From the NCBI GenBank assembly GCA_016718805.1, contig JADKCP010000007.1, positions 39,793 through 103,792 of the forward strand: a stretch of DNA of 64,000 nucleotides, written 5' to 3'. Made by a program: the position numbers and the translations under genes. Below, piece after piece: positions 28,203 through 37,739 of the stretch. Numbering within the stretch: position 1 is the stretch's first letter; every line of letters starts with the position of its first letter. Below the pieces are notes generated by a model. That model was not told where the DNA came from and ran no database searches. It saw only the letters and a program-made list of their open reading frames with translations. The DNA comes from Bacteroidota bacterium. GTDB taxonomy: Bacteria > Bacteroidota > Bacteroidia > UBA4408.

Positions 28203-28874
28203 TTAGTTTATAGAATCGTTGTGTAATTTTATATTTTTTATTCGTACGCCTAGGTTCATCATCCAAACTCCTAACAATGTCCAGCCAATAATGGCAGGAT
28301 AAAAAACTAAGCGCATGTTGCTATCTAAATCGTATTGACCAAAACCCGGATTACCGCCATTTCCGGGATGAAGTGAATCGGTCATGCGTGGTAAAATCAA
28401 TAAAAAAACGATTAATAATACATAGGCAAATATGTTGTAAATGGCCGAAACTTTTGCGCGCTTGTGTTCTTCTTCGAGCGAACTTCGTAGAATGACATAG
28501 GCTAAATAAAACAACAAGGTAATGGCTGCACCATTGAGTTTAGCATCGTTTACCCACCAATCACCCCAAGTAAAATTGGCCCAAACCGAACCGGTACTAA
28601 TTCCTAAAATGCCAAACAAAATTCCAACATTGGCAGCTTCAGAAGCAATAATATCGTGTTGCAGATTAAATCCCGACAAGTATTTAATGCTGTAAATTAG
28701 GGATACCAGTAAAATGATAATCATTCCAAACCACATGGTCACATGAAAATATAAATTACGAATGCTTTCATGCAAAATATTCAATTGAGGAACTTTCATT
28801 AAAAATCCAGCAACAATGGCATAAATTACACAACAAACTGCCAGTAATTTCCACCAATCTCTTTTAAAACTCAT
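28203..28874 (-). CDS. ccmC: Heme exporter membrane protein CcmC
   Basis: A 223-residue inner-membrane protein with six hydrophobic helices. The WWD-type heme-presenting motif is present in modified form as FTWGDWWVNDAKLNGA (the classical WGTWWVWDARLT has W where this has N). Conserved histidines lie in NLYFHVTMW and near SLHPGNGG. CcmC loads heme onto CcmE. It is 13 bp upstream of ccmD and 53 bp downstream of ccmB. Confidence 0.92.
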   Translation of the reverse strand: MSFKRDWWKLLAVCCVIYAIVAGFLMKVPQLNILHESIRNLYFHVTMWFGMIIILLVSLIYSIKYLSGFNLQHDIIASEAANVGILFGILGISTGSVWANFTWGDWWVNDAKLNGAAITLLFYLAYVILRSSLEEEHKRAKVSAIYNIFAYVLLIVFLLILPRMTDSLHPGNGGNPGFGQYDLDSNMRLVFYPAIIGWTLLGVWMMNLGVRIKNIKLHNDSIN

Positions 28875-28927
28875 TGCGCAATTATTCTAATTTTAATAAA
28901 ACTTTAATACACTTTTTACTCAACAAA

Positions 28928-29593
28928 TTAATCCCGCCAAAGGTAGGGAAATAATACAAAACTGAGGAGGATTACCATCAGGTTAATCAACAATAATACT
29001 CCAAAATAAGGGGTGCTTAAACTACGGTCGAGGCCATCTACTGCATTTTTCGAAACTTTTATAAGCGATAACAATAAAGGTATTAACATGGGAAAACTAA
29101 GTATGGCCATTAAACTAAAATTGCTGTTGGTTTTTGAAGCAATTGCCGACACCATGCTTAAAACACTAGCAAAACCAATGCTTCCCATAACTAAGGTTAG
29201 TATAAAATAAGGAATATCGTCGACTAGGTTTTTAATAAATAGCGAATACACTAAAAAACACACCAAGCTCAACAGTAGCATTAGTAATGAATTATAGAGT
29301 ATTTTTGAAATAATTACTGCTTGCGGACTAACCAAGGTATAAAAATAGAGCTGTCTGCCTTTACTTTCCTGAATAAAGCTTTTGGCAACTGCATTGATAC
29401 TTCCAAACAATAAAATTATCCAAAACAGTGCATTCCAGGTTGGTTTGTCGATAATGTTGCGAAAAGACAAATAACACACAAATACTGTTGAAACCACGTA
29501 GAGTAGAATACCTCCGAGTGCATACTTTTGCCGAAGTTCTTGCTTTAGTTCTTTGGCAATAAGGTGTTTTATTTCGCTTGCGAGTTTGGTCAT
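28928..29593 (-). CDS. ccmB: Heme ABC exporter membrane subunit CcmB
   Basis: A 221-residue membrane protein with six helices and the family signature around KELKQELRQKYALGG at the N-terminus and QESKGRQLYFYTLVSP in the middle. CcmB is the permease that works with the ATPase CcmA; no ccmA is present in this window. It opens the ccmB-C-D-E-F operon, 25 bp after the beta-CASP nuclease gene. Confidence 0.92.
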   Translation of the reverse strand: MTKLASEIKHLIAKELKQELRQKYALGGILLYVVSTVFVCYLSFRNIIDKPTWNALFWIILLFGSINAVAKSFIQESKGRQLYFYTLVSPQAVIISKILYNSLLMLLLSLVCFLVYSLFIKNLVDDIPYFILTLVMGSIGFASVLSMVSAIASKTNSNFSLMAILSFPMLIPLLLSLIKVSKNAVDGLDRSLSTPYFGVLLLINLMVILLSFVLFPYLWRD

Positions 29594-29618
29594 TTATTCT
29601 TTGCTGCTTCTTTGCCGT

Positions 29619-31022
29619 TTAATCAAGTATTGCAATATGTCCGCGTTCGGGTATAGTTATTTTTTGATATCCTTCGGCCAGCAATTTTTCGCGGTAATTT
29701 ACCTGTGTTTCGTATTCGCCGTGCACTAAAAAAATTTCCTTTACTTGATCTTTCTGTTGGCAGGATAAATAGTCAATCATCTCTTGATAATCGCCGTGAG
29801 CGGAATAGGAATCCATAATTTCTACCTCAGCATTGAGTGCATATTCTTCCCCATAAATACGCACAAAAGGATCTTTATTTCGAATGCGAGCCCCTAATGA
29901 ATTTGGTTCACAGTAACCTACCACCAATACCGTATTTCGTGGATTGCTAATTGTATTTGCCAAATGATGCTTAATACGACCGGCTTCCATCATTCCAGAA
30001 GCTGATATAATAATGCAAGGCTCGTCAAGGTCGTTGAGACTTTTACTAACAGCCACATCCTGTATATAAATCAATCGATTAAACCCAAAGGGATCGGCAT
30101 CGGATTTAATGTACTCAAGTAATTCTTCGTTATAACATTCTGGATGCTTGCGCATAATATCTGTAGCACTAACTGAGAGCGGGCTGTCGACATACACATT
30201 AATTTTAGGAAGTAAGCCTTTGTTTTCCATTTTATCGAGTGCAAAAACGAGCTCCTGAGTACGTCCCAAGCTAAATGCGGGAATAATTAGTTTACCTTTT
30301 TTTTCTACGCAGGTTTTTCTAACGACCGATAAAAGTTTTTCTTCGGTATTTTTTATATCATCATGCAAACGGTCGCCGTAGGTTGATTCGGTAATGATGT
30401 AATCGGCTTGTGGAAAGGCTTGCAGTTGTTTTAACAGTTGTCCGTTTTCACGACCAATATCGCCTGTAAAGCAAAAACGAGTTAACTTATTATTTTCGGT
30501 AATTTTTAGGTTCACACAACCACTACCAAGTATGTGCCCTATAAAAGTAAAAGTAAGTTCTACCCCTTCGCATACATTGAATGGTTTGTTAAAATCTATT
30601 CCCTCCATCAACAAAATGGTATCAATAACATCGGTCGAATCGTAAAGAGGTTTCAAGGGTTTTTCGCCTTTGCGTATGCGGCGTTTATTAATAAAACGTA
30701 AATCATTTTCTTGAATATGGGCAGTATCGGCCAGCATTATTTTACACAAATCGCGTGTAGCTTGAGTACAAATAATTTTACCTTTAAAACCATTCTTCAC
30801 CCAATAGGGTATTAGTCCTGAATGATCGATGTGAGCATGCGATAGAATAAGGAAATCGATATCCCAAGGATTAAAATCAAAATCACGGTTTAGTGCTTCG
30901 CCATCGGCACCGAGGCCTTGATACATGCCGCAATCGAGTAATATTTTAGTACCATTATCGAGCACTAAAAGATGTTTACTACCGGTAACCGTGCGGGTTG
31001 CGCCGCTAAAATGAATTTGCAT
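29619..31022 (-). CDS. Beta-CASP metallo-beta-lactamase-fold ribonuclease (CPSF-like)
   Basis: A 467-residue cytoplasmic zinc-dependent nuclease of the CPSF/RNase J superfamily. The metallo-beta-lactamase motif HAHIDHSG is at 62-69, with later ligands in GHILGSG, FTGDIG and SAHGD. The beta-CASP insertion carries IPAFSLGRTQE and SASGMMEAGR, and a C-terminal RNA-metabolising MBL (RMMBL) segment holds LVHGE. Such proteins process or degrade RNA; the substrate here is not known. It lies directly upstream of ccmB on the same strand, although its role in heme handling is not obvious. Confidence 0.92.
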   Translation of the reverse strand: MQIHFSGATRTVTGSKHLLVLDNGTKILLDCGMYQGLGADGEALNRDFDFNPWDIDFLILSHAHIDHSGLIPYWVKNGFKGKIICTQATRDLCKIMLADTAHIQENDLRFINKRRIRKGEKPLKPLYDSTDVIDTILLMEGIDFNKPFNVCEGVELTFTFIGHILGSGCVNLKITENNKLTRFCFTGDIGRENGQLLKQLQAFPQADYIITESTYGDRLHDDIKNTEEKLLSVVRKTCVEKKGKLIIPAFSLGRTQELVFALDKMENKGLLPKINVYVDSPLSVSATDIMRKHPECYNEELLEYIKSDADPFGFNRLIYIQDVAVSKSLNDLDEPCIIISASGMMEAGRIKHHLANTISNPRNTVLVVGYCEPNSLGARIRNKDPFVRIYGEEYALNAEVEIMDSYSAHGDYQEMIDYLSCQQKDQVKEIFLVHGEYETQVNYREKLLAEGYQKITIPERGHIAILD

Positions 31023-31041
31023 AGAGCGAGATTTTACGCCT

Positions 31042-31049
31042 CAAAAATA
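31042..31049 (-). promoter_or_regulatory. -7 element for the beta-CASP nuclease (and ccm operon)
   Basis: TATTTTTG on the minus strand, about 20 nt upstream of the start codon at 31022. No convincing -33 element is seen. Divergent from the glutathione peroxidase promoter. Confidence 0.4.
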
Positions 31050-31110
31050 ACCTATTGTTTGGATACCTGCATGCTTTTTATTGCCGAACGGGTGAATAAA
31101 TCAATTGTAC

Positions 31111-31118
31111 TATATTTG
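31111..31118 (+). promoter_or_regulatory. -7 element for the glutathione peroxidase gene
   Basis: TATATTTG matches TAnnTTTG. Transcription would start near 31125, leaving a leader of about 60 nt before the ATG at 31185, which fits that start rather than upstream in-frame codons. Confidence 0.4.
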
Positions 31119-31184
31119 AGGCTCATTAAATACCTAAATTCTTTTTACTTTTTCCTTATTAATTTTATAAAAAACCTAACTAAA

Positions 31185-31724
31185 ATGCGCAAAATTATCA
31201 CCTTCTTACTTGCAATAGCAGGCTTTACAAGTGTTCAAGCTCAACAACAAAATTTACATTCCTTTAAAGTGAAAGACATTGATGGAAAGGAATTTGACTT
31301 TTCGACTTTGAAAGGAAAAAAAGTGTTGATTGTGAATACCGCATCTCGTTGCGGGAATACCCCTCAATATAAGGCGCTCGGAGAATTGTATAAAAAATAT
31401 GGCAGCGAAAAATTTGTTATCGTTGGCTTTCCTGCAAATAATTTTGGCAGACAAGAACCTGGGAATAGCGAAGAAATAAAGGAATTTTGCACGAAAAATT
31501 ACGGTGTAACATTCCCGATGATGGAAAAAATTTCGGTAAAAGGAAGTGACATTGCTCCTATTTACAAATGGCTAACATCTAAAGAATTAAACGGTACGGA
31601 CGATTATACAGTAGGTTGGAATTTCAGCAAATTTTTAATTGATGAAAATGGTAATGTAGTTGGGCATGTATCACCATCAACCAAACCTGATTGTGAAGAA
31701 ATACTTAAATGGCTCTCTAACTAA
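31185..31724 (+). CDS. Exported glutathione peroxidase-family peroxidase (Cys type)
   Basis: A 179-residue thioredoxin-fold peroxidase. The start at 31185 gives a clean signal peptide (about 1-19, ending VQAQ), so the protein is periplasmic. The peroxidatic residue is Cys rather than selenocysteine (TASRCGNTPQY). The Trp of the tetrad is in VGWNFSKF. The motif that normally reads FPCNQFG is FPANNFG here: the resolving Cys position is Ala and the catalytic Gln is Asn. This variant is, as I recall, common in Bacteroidota. Thioredoxin-type partners rather than glutathione are likely reductants, given the bacillithiol gene next door. Confidence 0.88.
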   Translation: MRKIITFLLAIAGFTSVQAQQQNLHSFKVKDIDGKEFDFSTLKGKKVLIVNTASRCGNTPQYKALGELYKKYGSEKFVIVGFPANNFGRQEPGNSEEIKEFCTKNYGVTFPMMEKISVKGSDIAPIYKWLTSKELNGTDDYTVGWNFSKFLIDENGNVVGHVSPSTKPDCEEILKWLSN

Positions 31725-31771
31725 AGCAACTTAATAAAATTATTTTCTGGTATTTGTAAAGAAATTAAAGA

Positions 31772-32488
31772 ATGAAACTTAGCATTTTAGCATTTGCGGC
31801 GCATCCTGACGATGTTGAACTTTCGTGTTCGGGAACTTTGGCAAAGCATATTTCGATGGGCGAAAAAGTGGGAATAATTGACCTTACCAAAGGAGAATTA
31901 GGAACTCGTGGATCGGCTGATTTGAGAACCATAGAGGCTGAAAAAGCAAGTAACGTATTAGGAATCCATTGTAGAGAGAATTTGGGAATGCCGGATGGTT
32001 TTTTTCAAAACACACCTGAAAATCAACTAGCAATAATTCAAAGAATTCGTTTTTATCGCCCCGACTACATACTTTGTAATGCCATACGCGATCGGCATCC
32101 CGATCATGGCAAAGCTTCGCAATTGGTTTCGGATGCCTGCTTTTATTCGGGATTAAGCAAAATTGAAAGTGTTTGGAAGGGTGAAAAACAAACAGCTTGG
32201 CGTCCTAAGGCGGTGTATCATTATATACAAGACCGCTATATTAGTCCTGATTTTATTGTAGATATAAGCGCGTTTATTGATAAAAAAATGGATTCCATTT
32301 TGGCGTATAGTTCACAATTTTATGATCCAAATTCGGCTGAACCGAAAACTCCTATTTCGTCGTTGCAATTTATTGAAGGAATAAAGAACCGCGCCATGGA
32401 ATGTGGTAGAATTATTGGCGTTGAATACGGTGAAGCCTTTACCTGTGAGCGTATTGCCGGTGTTGACAATTTACATTCGTTACGTTAA
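31772..32488 (+). CDS. bshB1: Bacillithiol biosynthesis deacetylase BshB1
   Basis: A 238-residue zinc-dependent LmbE-like deacetylase that removes acetate from GlcNAc-malate in bacillithiol synthesis. The metal motif AHPDDVE is at about 9-15, with RDRHPDHGKA near 110 supplying further ligands and catalytic residues, and TKGELGTRGS typical of BshB1. Length is normal. It is followed by rsmE after 15 bp. It implies that this organism uses bacillithiol as a low-molecular-weight thiol. Confidence 0.93.
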   Translation: MKLSILAFAAHPDDVELSCSGTLAKHISMGEKVGIIDLTKGELGTRGSADLRTIEAEKASNVLGIHCRENLGMPDGFFQNTPENQLAIIQRIRFYRPDYILCNAIRDRHPDHGKASQLVSDACFYSGLSKIESVWKGEKQTAWRPKAVYHYIQDRYISPDFIVDISAFIDKKMDSILAYSSQFYDPNSAEPKTPISSLQFIEGIKNRAMECGRIIGVEYGEAFTCERIAGVDNLHSLR

Positions 32489-32503
32489 TTTCGATTTTTT
32501 CAC

Positions 32504-33211
32504 ATGCATGTATTTTATTTAGCGCAGCCGTTAGAGGGCTCACTTACACTTAGTGAAGAAGAATCGAGGCATTGCGTGCAGGTGTTGCGTTTAGGCATTG
32601 GTGATGAACTGCAAGTAATCAATGGAAAGGGAAGCATTGCGCTTGCTGAAATTACATCGGCTCATCCTAAGCGTTGCGAAATATCGATACTTAGTACCAG
32701 CCATAAAAAACAAGCAGATTTTTCATTACATCTTGCTTGTGCACCCACAAAGAATATTGATCGCTATGAATGGATGCTTGAGAAAAGCACTGAAATTGGA
32801 ATCGAAAAAATTACTCCAATAATTTGTGAGCATTCTGAAAGAAGTATTATAAAGCTTGAGCGCTTACAGAAAGTAGTGGTTGCGGCAATGAAACAAAGTT
32901 TAGATGCCTATTTACCTGACTTAGAGGAAGCAGCTAATTTTGATACTTTTATAAAGTCCTCAGTAAATTTTAACGGGCAAAAATTTATTGCGCATTGTCA
33001 TCCAACTACTAAAAAATCCTTAAAACAAAGTTATACCCAAGGAAAAAATGCCTTGTTGCTAATTGGTCCTGAAGGCGATTTTAGTAAAGCTGAAATAGAA
33101 ATGGCAATTGCCCATGGATTTATACCGGTTAGTTTATCTGAAAAGCGTTTGCGAACAGAAACAGCCGGAATTGTTGGAGTGCATACAATTCGTTTAATGA
33201 ATGAAGCCTAG
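32504..33211 (+). CDS. rsmE: 16S rRNA m3U1498 methyltransferase RsmE
   Basis: A 235-residue SPOUT-class methyltransferase. The N-terminal PUA-like part holds SRHCVQVLR. The knotted C-terminal half shows LLIGPEGDFSKAE and SLSEKRLRTETAG, the SAM-binding motifs of RsmE. It methylates N3 of U1498 in 16S rRNA. It is in line with bshB1 and converges on the YdcF-like gene. Confidence 0.95.
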   Translation: MHVFYLAQPLEGSLTLSEEESRHCVQVLRLGIGDELQVINGKGSIALAEITSAHPKRCEISILSTSHKKQADFSLHLACAPTKNIDRYEWMLEKSTEIGIEKITPIICEHSERSIIKLERLQKVVVAAMKQSLDAYLPDLEEAANFDTFIKSSVNFNGQKFIAHCHPTTKKSLKQSYTQGKNALLLIGPEGDFSKAEIEMAIAHGFIPVSLSEKRLRTETAGIVGVHTIRLMNEA

Positions 33212-33250
33212 CGCTTCGCTTTAGCGAGATTAGAGATGGTAAAATAATTA

Positions 33251-33940
33251 CTACTTGCTTTTAGCAGCTCTTCTCATTTTTCTGTCTTCTCTGAGCCACT
33301 TTTTTACTTTTTTTCCGCGAGTTCCTTGCAATCGTTGCCATTTGGTTTCGCGTTCGGCAAGCGAAAGTGTAAATTTGGGATTGAGTGCCGCAGCGCCTGA
33401 AATCACCGGATTAATTTTATTGATAAGCGGTAAAGTATCAACAATAAAAGGAATGCGTGCGATGTGTGGCTTGTATTTTTTAAGCAAGCGTTTTAACAAT
33501 GCTGCTTGAAATGGGTCGGTTAACAAGGCAACAGATTTAAATCCTAAACTATCGGCAATTTTTTTTCCGAAATAAACATTTTCAACACTGTGCTCTGCTT
33601 TGATTTCGGCGAAACAATGCTCGGCAGGAACTCCCAATTTTTGAGCGTACAAACTCATGATTTTTCCTTCGTAATAAGGCGTATATACTGCTCCACCAGA
33701 AAATATTAAATTTTTCACCAATCCTCTTTTGTATAAATGCACTGCCCAAATTACTCTACCTTTCATAGCAGTGTCCCAGCCACCTACTACCCAAGGAACA
33801 CCGGGAACAATTCCTGCGTCGTACGGAGCTTTTTGTAATGCCCTTTTATACAATTTGGAAGAATTGTTATTAAAAAAAATACAAGCACTTAGCAAAGTAG
33901 TTGTTAGTAGTAGTAGGAAATATCTAGTAAAGGCAGCCAT
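33251..33940 (-). CDS. YdcF/SanA-family (DUF218) lipoprotein
   Basis: A 229-residue protein. The ATG at 33940 is chosen over the upstream TTG at 33973 because it avoids overlap with the previous gene and gives a lipoprotein signal (TLLSAC) right at the N-terminus. The DUF218 domain shows LIFSGGAVYTPYYEG, the EHSVENVYFG motif and an ALLTDPFQA segment. DUF218 members such as SanA and ElyC affect envelope integrity; the reaction is unknown. The C-terminus is strongly basic. It lies 4 bp after the RetSat-like gene. Confidence 0.82.
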   Translation of the reverse strand: MAAFTRYFLLLLTTTLLSACIFFNNNSSKLYKRALQKAPYDAGIVPGVPWVVGGWDTAMKGRVIWAVHLYKRGLVKNLIFSGGAVYTPYYEGKIMSLYAQKLGVPAEHCFAEIKAEHSVENVYFGKKIADSLGFKSVALLTDPFQAALLKRLLKKYKPHIARIPFIVDTLPLINKINPVISGAAALNPKFTLSLAERETKWQRLQGTRGKKVKKWLREDRKMRRAAKSK

Positions 33941-33944
33941 TTGC

Positions 33945-35543
33945 TCAACTTTCTGGGTGGTTATACTTATCAATTTTACTCATAAAGTTTTTTTTCAAAA
34001 TTGTAGAAGCAGTAATTACGCCCGAAAACAATGCTCCTCCTACCCCAACTGTAAGTGTATCTTGACCTGTTAAATACAAATTTTTAAAGGGAGATTGCGG
34101 TCTCAACCAATTTAAGCGAAAACGTGCGGGTGTATGTTCCAAACCATAAATTTCGCCTTGCTCATAATTGCTGAAATGCTTTGTTGATAGAGGAGTTGAT
34201 AATTCACTCATTACAACATGTCCGTTTACTTGAGGTACAATTTCATACAATTTTTTGAGCATTTTTTTTGTAAGTTCTTCTTTAAATAAATTATACTCAT
34301 CACCGCGCTTCATCCATTTTGTTTGTTCCCATTGCTTAATACGATCGTAGGAACAGGCAATCATAATTTGAATGGTTGATATTCCCGGATTGTTGTTTTG
34401 CCAATCAGCATCCTTTGCTGAAGGAAAGGAAATATAGAACAAGGGAGGTTCTCCGGTTTTCTCATTTAAATGCTTCTCATAATCCCCATCAAAATCAAAA
34501 CTATTGTATACCCAATAATTAAACTTCGGTAAATTTAGTTCGGCATCTGATTTATTCATACCCACATACAAACATAAATGAGCAACCGAGGGTTTTACTT
34601 TTTTCAAATCCGATTTTAAAGACTCGGTACTAGTAAGTTGTCCTGGAATTAGCTGGGTAAATGTATTTCGGGCTCCTGCATTGCTGATTATTTTTTTTGC
34701 AAAAATTTGTTCACCACCAGCCATTGTTACACCAACAGCTTTGTTGTTTTGCAGCACAATTTCCTTCACATCGGCACGTATTAAAACTTCGCCACCATTT
34801 TTTCGAATAACTTCAATTATTTTATTATAAATTTCGGAGGCTCCGCCAATTGGGTAATTGCCACCATTGAGGTAATGATCAACAATCATGGCATGTATAG
34901 CAAAACTGCTTTTCTTAGGTGGTAATCCATAATCGCCACATTGAGCGCACAACACAGCAATTAATTTTTCGTTGTTAGTTAGTTCTCTTAAAAAATCGTA
35001 GGTAGTTTTATCTGAATAAAAATTAAACTTCTTACGAAGTAAAGGTCCTATCCATTTACTTAAAAAAGGAGGCATGGCCTTTTCGCCAAAAAACATTCCA
35101 CCACCTTCCGATACCTTTGTTACAGCAGCAAAATAAGATTTCAAAGCAGGTTCTTCATTCGGAAAATACTTGAGCAAATTTTCCAGTTGATTTTCTTTTC
35201 CAGAAACAAAAGTAAACTCCTGACCAGCGATTATTGCTTTGTCATAAATTTCGCCCATGTGCTGCCATTTCAATTTTCCATCGGTAATAAAATCAAAGGC
35301 CTTTCGCAAAGAAGCTTCATGGCGATTTACTTGTCCCACATAATGAACACCAACATCCCACTTAAAATTTTTTCGTTTAAAAGCATGGGTAAACCCTCCC
35401 GGAACATAATGCCTTTCGAGCACCAATACACGTTTGTGCGCCATCGACATAAGTGCTGCGGTAGTTAGGCCACCCAATCCCGAACCTATCACAAGGGCGT
35501 CGTAGTTGGTATATGCTTCGGTTGGATTGTATTTTTTGAACAT
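33945..35543 (-). CDS. FAD-dependent oxidoreductase, RetSat/CrtI-like (phytoene desaturase superfamily)
   Basis: A 532-residue flavoprotein. The dinucleotide-binding motif VIGSGLGGLTTAALMS is at about 18-33, followed by VLERHYVPGGFTHAF, the carotenoid-desaturase/isomerase signature. The late TGQDTLTVGVGGAL is the C-terminal FAD motif. The closest relatives by pattern are all-trans-retinol 13,14-reductases and carotenoid isomerases. The substrate is unknown, and no carotenoid genes are in the window. It appears to be cotranscribed with the GT-B-like gene upstream (51-bp gap) and the YdcF gene downstream. Confidence 0.87.
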   Translation of the reverse strand: MFKKYNPTEAYTNYDALVIGSGLGGLTTAALMSMAHKRVLVLERHYVPGGFTHAFKRKNFKWDVGVHYVGQVNRHEASLRKAFDFITDGKLKWQHMGEIYDKAIIAGQEFTFVSGKENQLENLLKYFPNEEPALKSYFAAVTKVSEGGGMFFGEKAMPPFLSKWIGPLLRKKFNFYSDKTTYDFLRELTNNEKLIAVLCAQCGDYGLPPKKSSFAIHAMIVDHYLNGGNYPIGGASEIYNKIIEVIRKNGGEVLIRADVKEIVLQNNKAVGVTMAGGEQIFAKKIISNAGARNTFTQLIPGQLTSTESLKSDLKKVKPSVAHLCLYVGMNKSDAELNLPKFNYWVYNSFDFDGDYEKHLNEKTGEPPLFYISFPSAKDADWQNNNPGISTIQIMIACSYDRIKQWEQTKWMKRGDEYNLFKEELTKKMLKKLYEIVPQVNGHVVMSELSTPLSTKHFSNYEQGEIYGLEHTPARFRLNWLRPQSPFKNLYLTGQDTLTVGVGGALFSGVITASTILKKNFMSKIDKYNHPES

Positions 35544-35594
35544 AGCTTAGTAACAATAGTACAAAAAACACACGAGAGATAAAATTGTTTAAGA

Positions 35595-37175
35595 CTAGGC
35601 AAGAATTAGCTCTGTCATTTTTTGAGCAACCAATTCTTCATTTGTATGGTTTATACTAGTTTTGGAAGGACCATGCAAGGCTGCAAGCACAAATTGTTCG
35701 AGTGCAGTAACAGAATTAAAATGATGTACTTTTTGCTGATCAACATATAACAACAAGGAAGCATCGCGGTATTCAAAGGTAGCCGAAGGAATATTAAACC
35801 AGCTTGCTTGTAGCGAAACGGTAGACCCAAATGAAATGGCCATGCATGCATGTTGCAGTAAATCGTATAATGCAAGCCCTGACTTTTCTTTAAAATCGGG
35901 CAATACAATACAACGTTCGTGAGCTATTTTAAAATCGCCACTTTCGCTTGGATGTTTGCGAATAAATATCCAGGCATCGGGGTGATTTGCGAGCACTTTC
36001 AACAACATATTACCTACATCTTCTCGTTCTTTGTTGTAAATAATGGAACTAAAAAAAGAGATTATTTTTTTCGAAGTCAATGCGTCGTTCCAGGCATCCA
36101 ATGTGCCACTGTAAGCATGTTCAAGTGCAAGGTCTTTGGCTAAATGTCCAACTACCGGTAGTTGCGCTTTGGGTTGATTTGAGTAAGACAAAAACATACG
36201 TTGCATTTGTTCGTCATGCATAAACCAACATTGAAAGGTAGTATAGCGGTTAATGGGATCTTTGGCTTTTGTACCGTTCATAAAATTAAATGCTTTAATA
36301 TGGTGCTTTTCTGCAACCCAGCCGGCGATAACGCCTTCACCTTCATTTTCACCTGCATTTAATAAAAATCCTTTTGCCCCATTTGTAGCTAATGATTCAA
36401 AAATATCTACACTGTTTTTTAATTTATTTTGAGTGTCGATTAGCAGGTTAACAAATGAAATTTTCTCGCTGAAAATTAAACGAATCCAGTTGAGTTTATC
36501 ACTTATTTCATAGCTCTTTTGAGGAGTAAGCAGCAGGTATGAATAACCTTTATTTTTGAGTGTATTCGCAATTTCAGTGGTGTTGTGGAAGCCTTCGGTT
36601 TGAAAACAAAACATATTTTCATTTCTCAAACTAGAAAGCAATTTTCCAAAAAATGGCAAGGCTGCAATACTGTTGATGCGTACGGCAATTTTCCCTTTTA
36701 CTTGTTCAGCAGCGGCGTTCAGATGCATACTCAAACGAGGACGAATCAAGCGCAAACAAAATTTAAGGAATTGGCCCAACTTATCATTGGGTGCATCCAA
36801 TTGAATAAATTTAACACCTGGAGCTTTTAGTTCTTCGCACTTTTGTTCGTTTAAATAATTTACAATGAGCGACCAATAAATATCCTTTTGCAGAGCGGCT
36901 TTTAGTGTATAGTTTCGGTAGTTAAAAATAGTCGGGAAACTCGCCTCAATAGCTGTAAGCTGCGTAGCTACTTTTGTAAAAGCAAAGTTCTTTCCTTCTT
37001 CGCTAAGTTTACTCGTATCGTGTGTACTAAAACTTGCTAATAGCTGCCTATCAATATCTGACTTAATCCTACAAAAAACAAGGGTTTTAATACCCATTGC
37101 GGTTGCTTTTTGAAGCAAGACTGTAGATAATTCCGACGCAACACCAACCTTCATAATCCGCATGTATAATTTCAT
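35595..37175 (-). CDS. Hypothetical protein with GT-B-like C-terminal half
   Basis: About 526 residues, soluble, no signal peptide. The C-terminal half looks like a GT-B glycosyltransferase or polysaccharide-export fold: VVGHLAKDLAL, WIFIRKHPSESGDFK, and the segment AISFGSTVSLQASWFNIPSATFE, which resembles the donor-binding region of CDP-glycerol or sialyl-type transferases. The N-terminal half has no recognised domain. Starts at M5 (37163) or M8 (37154) are also possible and fit better with a -7-like TATATTTG at 37184-37177. Function unknown. Confidence 0.72.
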   Translation of the reverse strand: MKLYMRIMKVGVASELSTVLLQKATAMGIKTLVFCRIKSDIDRQLLASFSTHDTSKLSEEGKNFAFTKVATQLTAIEASFPTIFNYRNYTLKAALQKDIYWSLIVNYLNEQKCEELKAPGVKFIQLDAPNDKLGQFLKFCLRLIRPRLSMHLNAAAEQVKGKIAVRINSIAALPFFGKLLSSLRNENMFCFQTEGFHNTTEIANTLKNKGYSYLLLTPQKSYEISDKLNWIRLIFSEKISFVNLLIDTQNKLKNSVDIFESLATNGAKGFLLNAGENEGEGVIAGWVAEKHHIKAFNFMNGTKAKDPINRYTTFQCWFMHDEQMQRMFLSYSNQPKAQLPVVGHLAKDLALEHAYSGTLDAWNDALTSKKIISFFSSIIYNKEREDVGNMLLKVLANHPDAWIFIRKHPSESGDFKIAHERCIVLPDFKEKSGLALYDLLQHACMAISFGSTVSLQASWFNIPSATFEYRDASLLLYVDQQKVHHFNSVTALEQFVLAALHGPSKTSINHTNEELVAQKMTELILA

Positions 37176-37176
37176 A

Positions 37177-37184
37177 CAAATATA
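37177..37184 (-). promoter_or_regulatory. -7-like element upstream of the GT-B-like gene
   Basis: TATATTTG on the minus strand matches the consensus, but no -33 element is visible at the right distance. If used, transcription would start near 37170, inside the first codons of the longest reading frame, arguing for a later start. Confidence 0.35.
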
Positions 37185-37268
37185 AAATCCAGCCTGTATT
37201 AATTTGGATTTTCTGTCAAAAAAATAGTTATTTGCAGCATAAGTAAGGCAACTAGAACGAAACAGCCC

Positions 37269-37739
37269 ATGATATTTAATAAAACCAATATTCTTATTTT
37301 TTGCTTGTTGGCCGTTATCAATTTGGTTGCGGTAATGCTCAGTAACCGAAAAAAGAAATTCGGGTTGTTTCCTGCTCGCTTATTTTTGGTGCTCTTTATT
37401 GCTTTATGGATTGGAAAAATTTTGGTGTATTTCTATGTCGATAAAAAAATGCAGGATTATCAATTAGACCAGCTGCAGGTACTGGGAGATTTTAGAGAAT
37501 ACAAAACCGGAAAGTCGGTAGGTTATGTCACCAAAGGACTCAAAACCAAAAGCATTAAATCTGTATATTATTTGCGCTATATAATTCGTATCGCTACAGT
37601 ACAATCCATTATTTCCGGAGTACTTGCGCTGTATGGATTGATATCGGTTTATAATCGCAATGAATACTATGCAAAAATGCTAGGGATACACATTCTTGGT
37701 ATTATTTTTTGCTTAGGAATGGAATACAACATTATTTAG
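37269..37739 (+). CDS. Hypothetical membrane protein (156 aa, four helices)
   Basis: Hydrophobic segments lie at about 7-25, 36-54, 106-122 and 137-153, with a polar central loop (55-100) that contains LGDFREYKTGKSVGYVTKGL. I recognise no family. Its last 8 bases overlap the end of fahA on the other strand, so the two transcripts must run into each other. Codon use looks like its neighbours. Confidence 0.65.
   Translation: MIFNKTNILIFCLLAVINLVAVMLSNRKKKFGLFPARLFLVLFIALWIGKILVYFYVDKKMQDYQLDQLQVLGDFREYKTGKSVGYVTKGLKTKSIKSVYYLRYIIRIATVQSIISGVLALYGLISVYNRNEYYAKMLGIHILGIIFCLGMEYNII

Noticed and set aside
30972..31184. Longer N-terminus for the glutathione peroxidase
   Set aside because: The extra 71 codons would run into the beta-CASP gene and bury the signal peptide; the predicted promoter also supports 31185.
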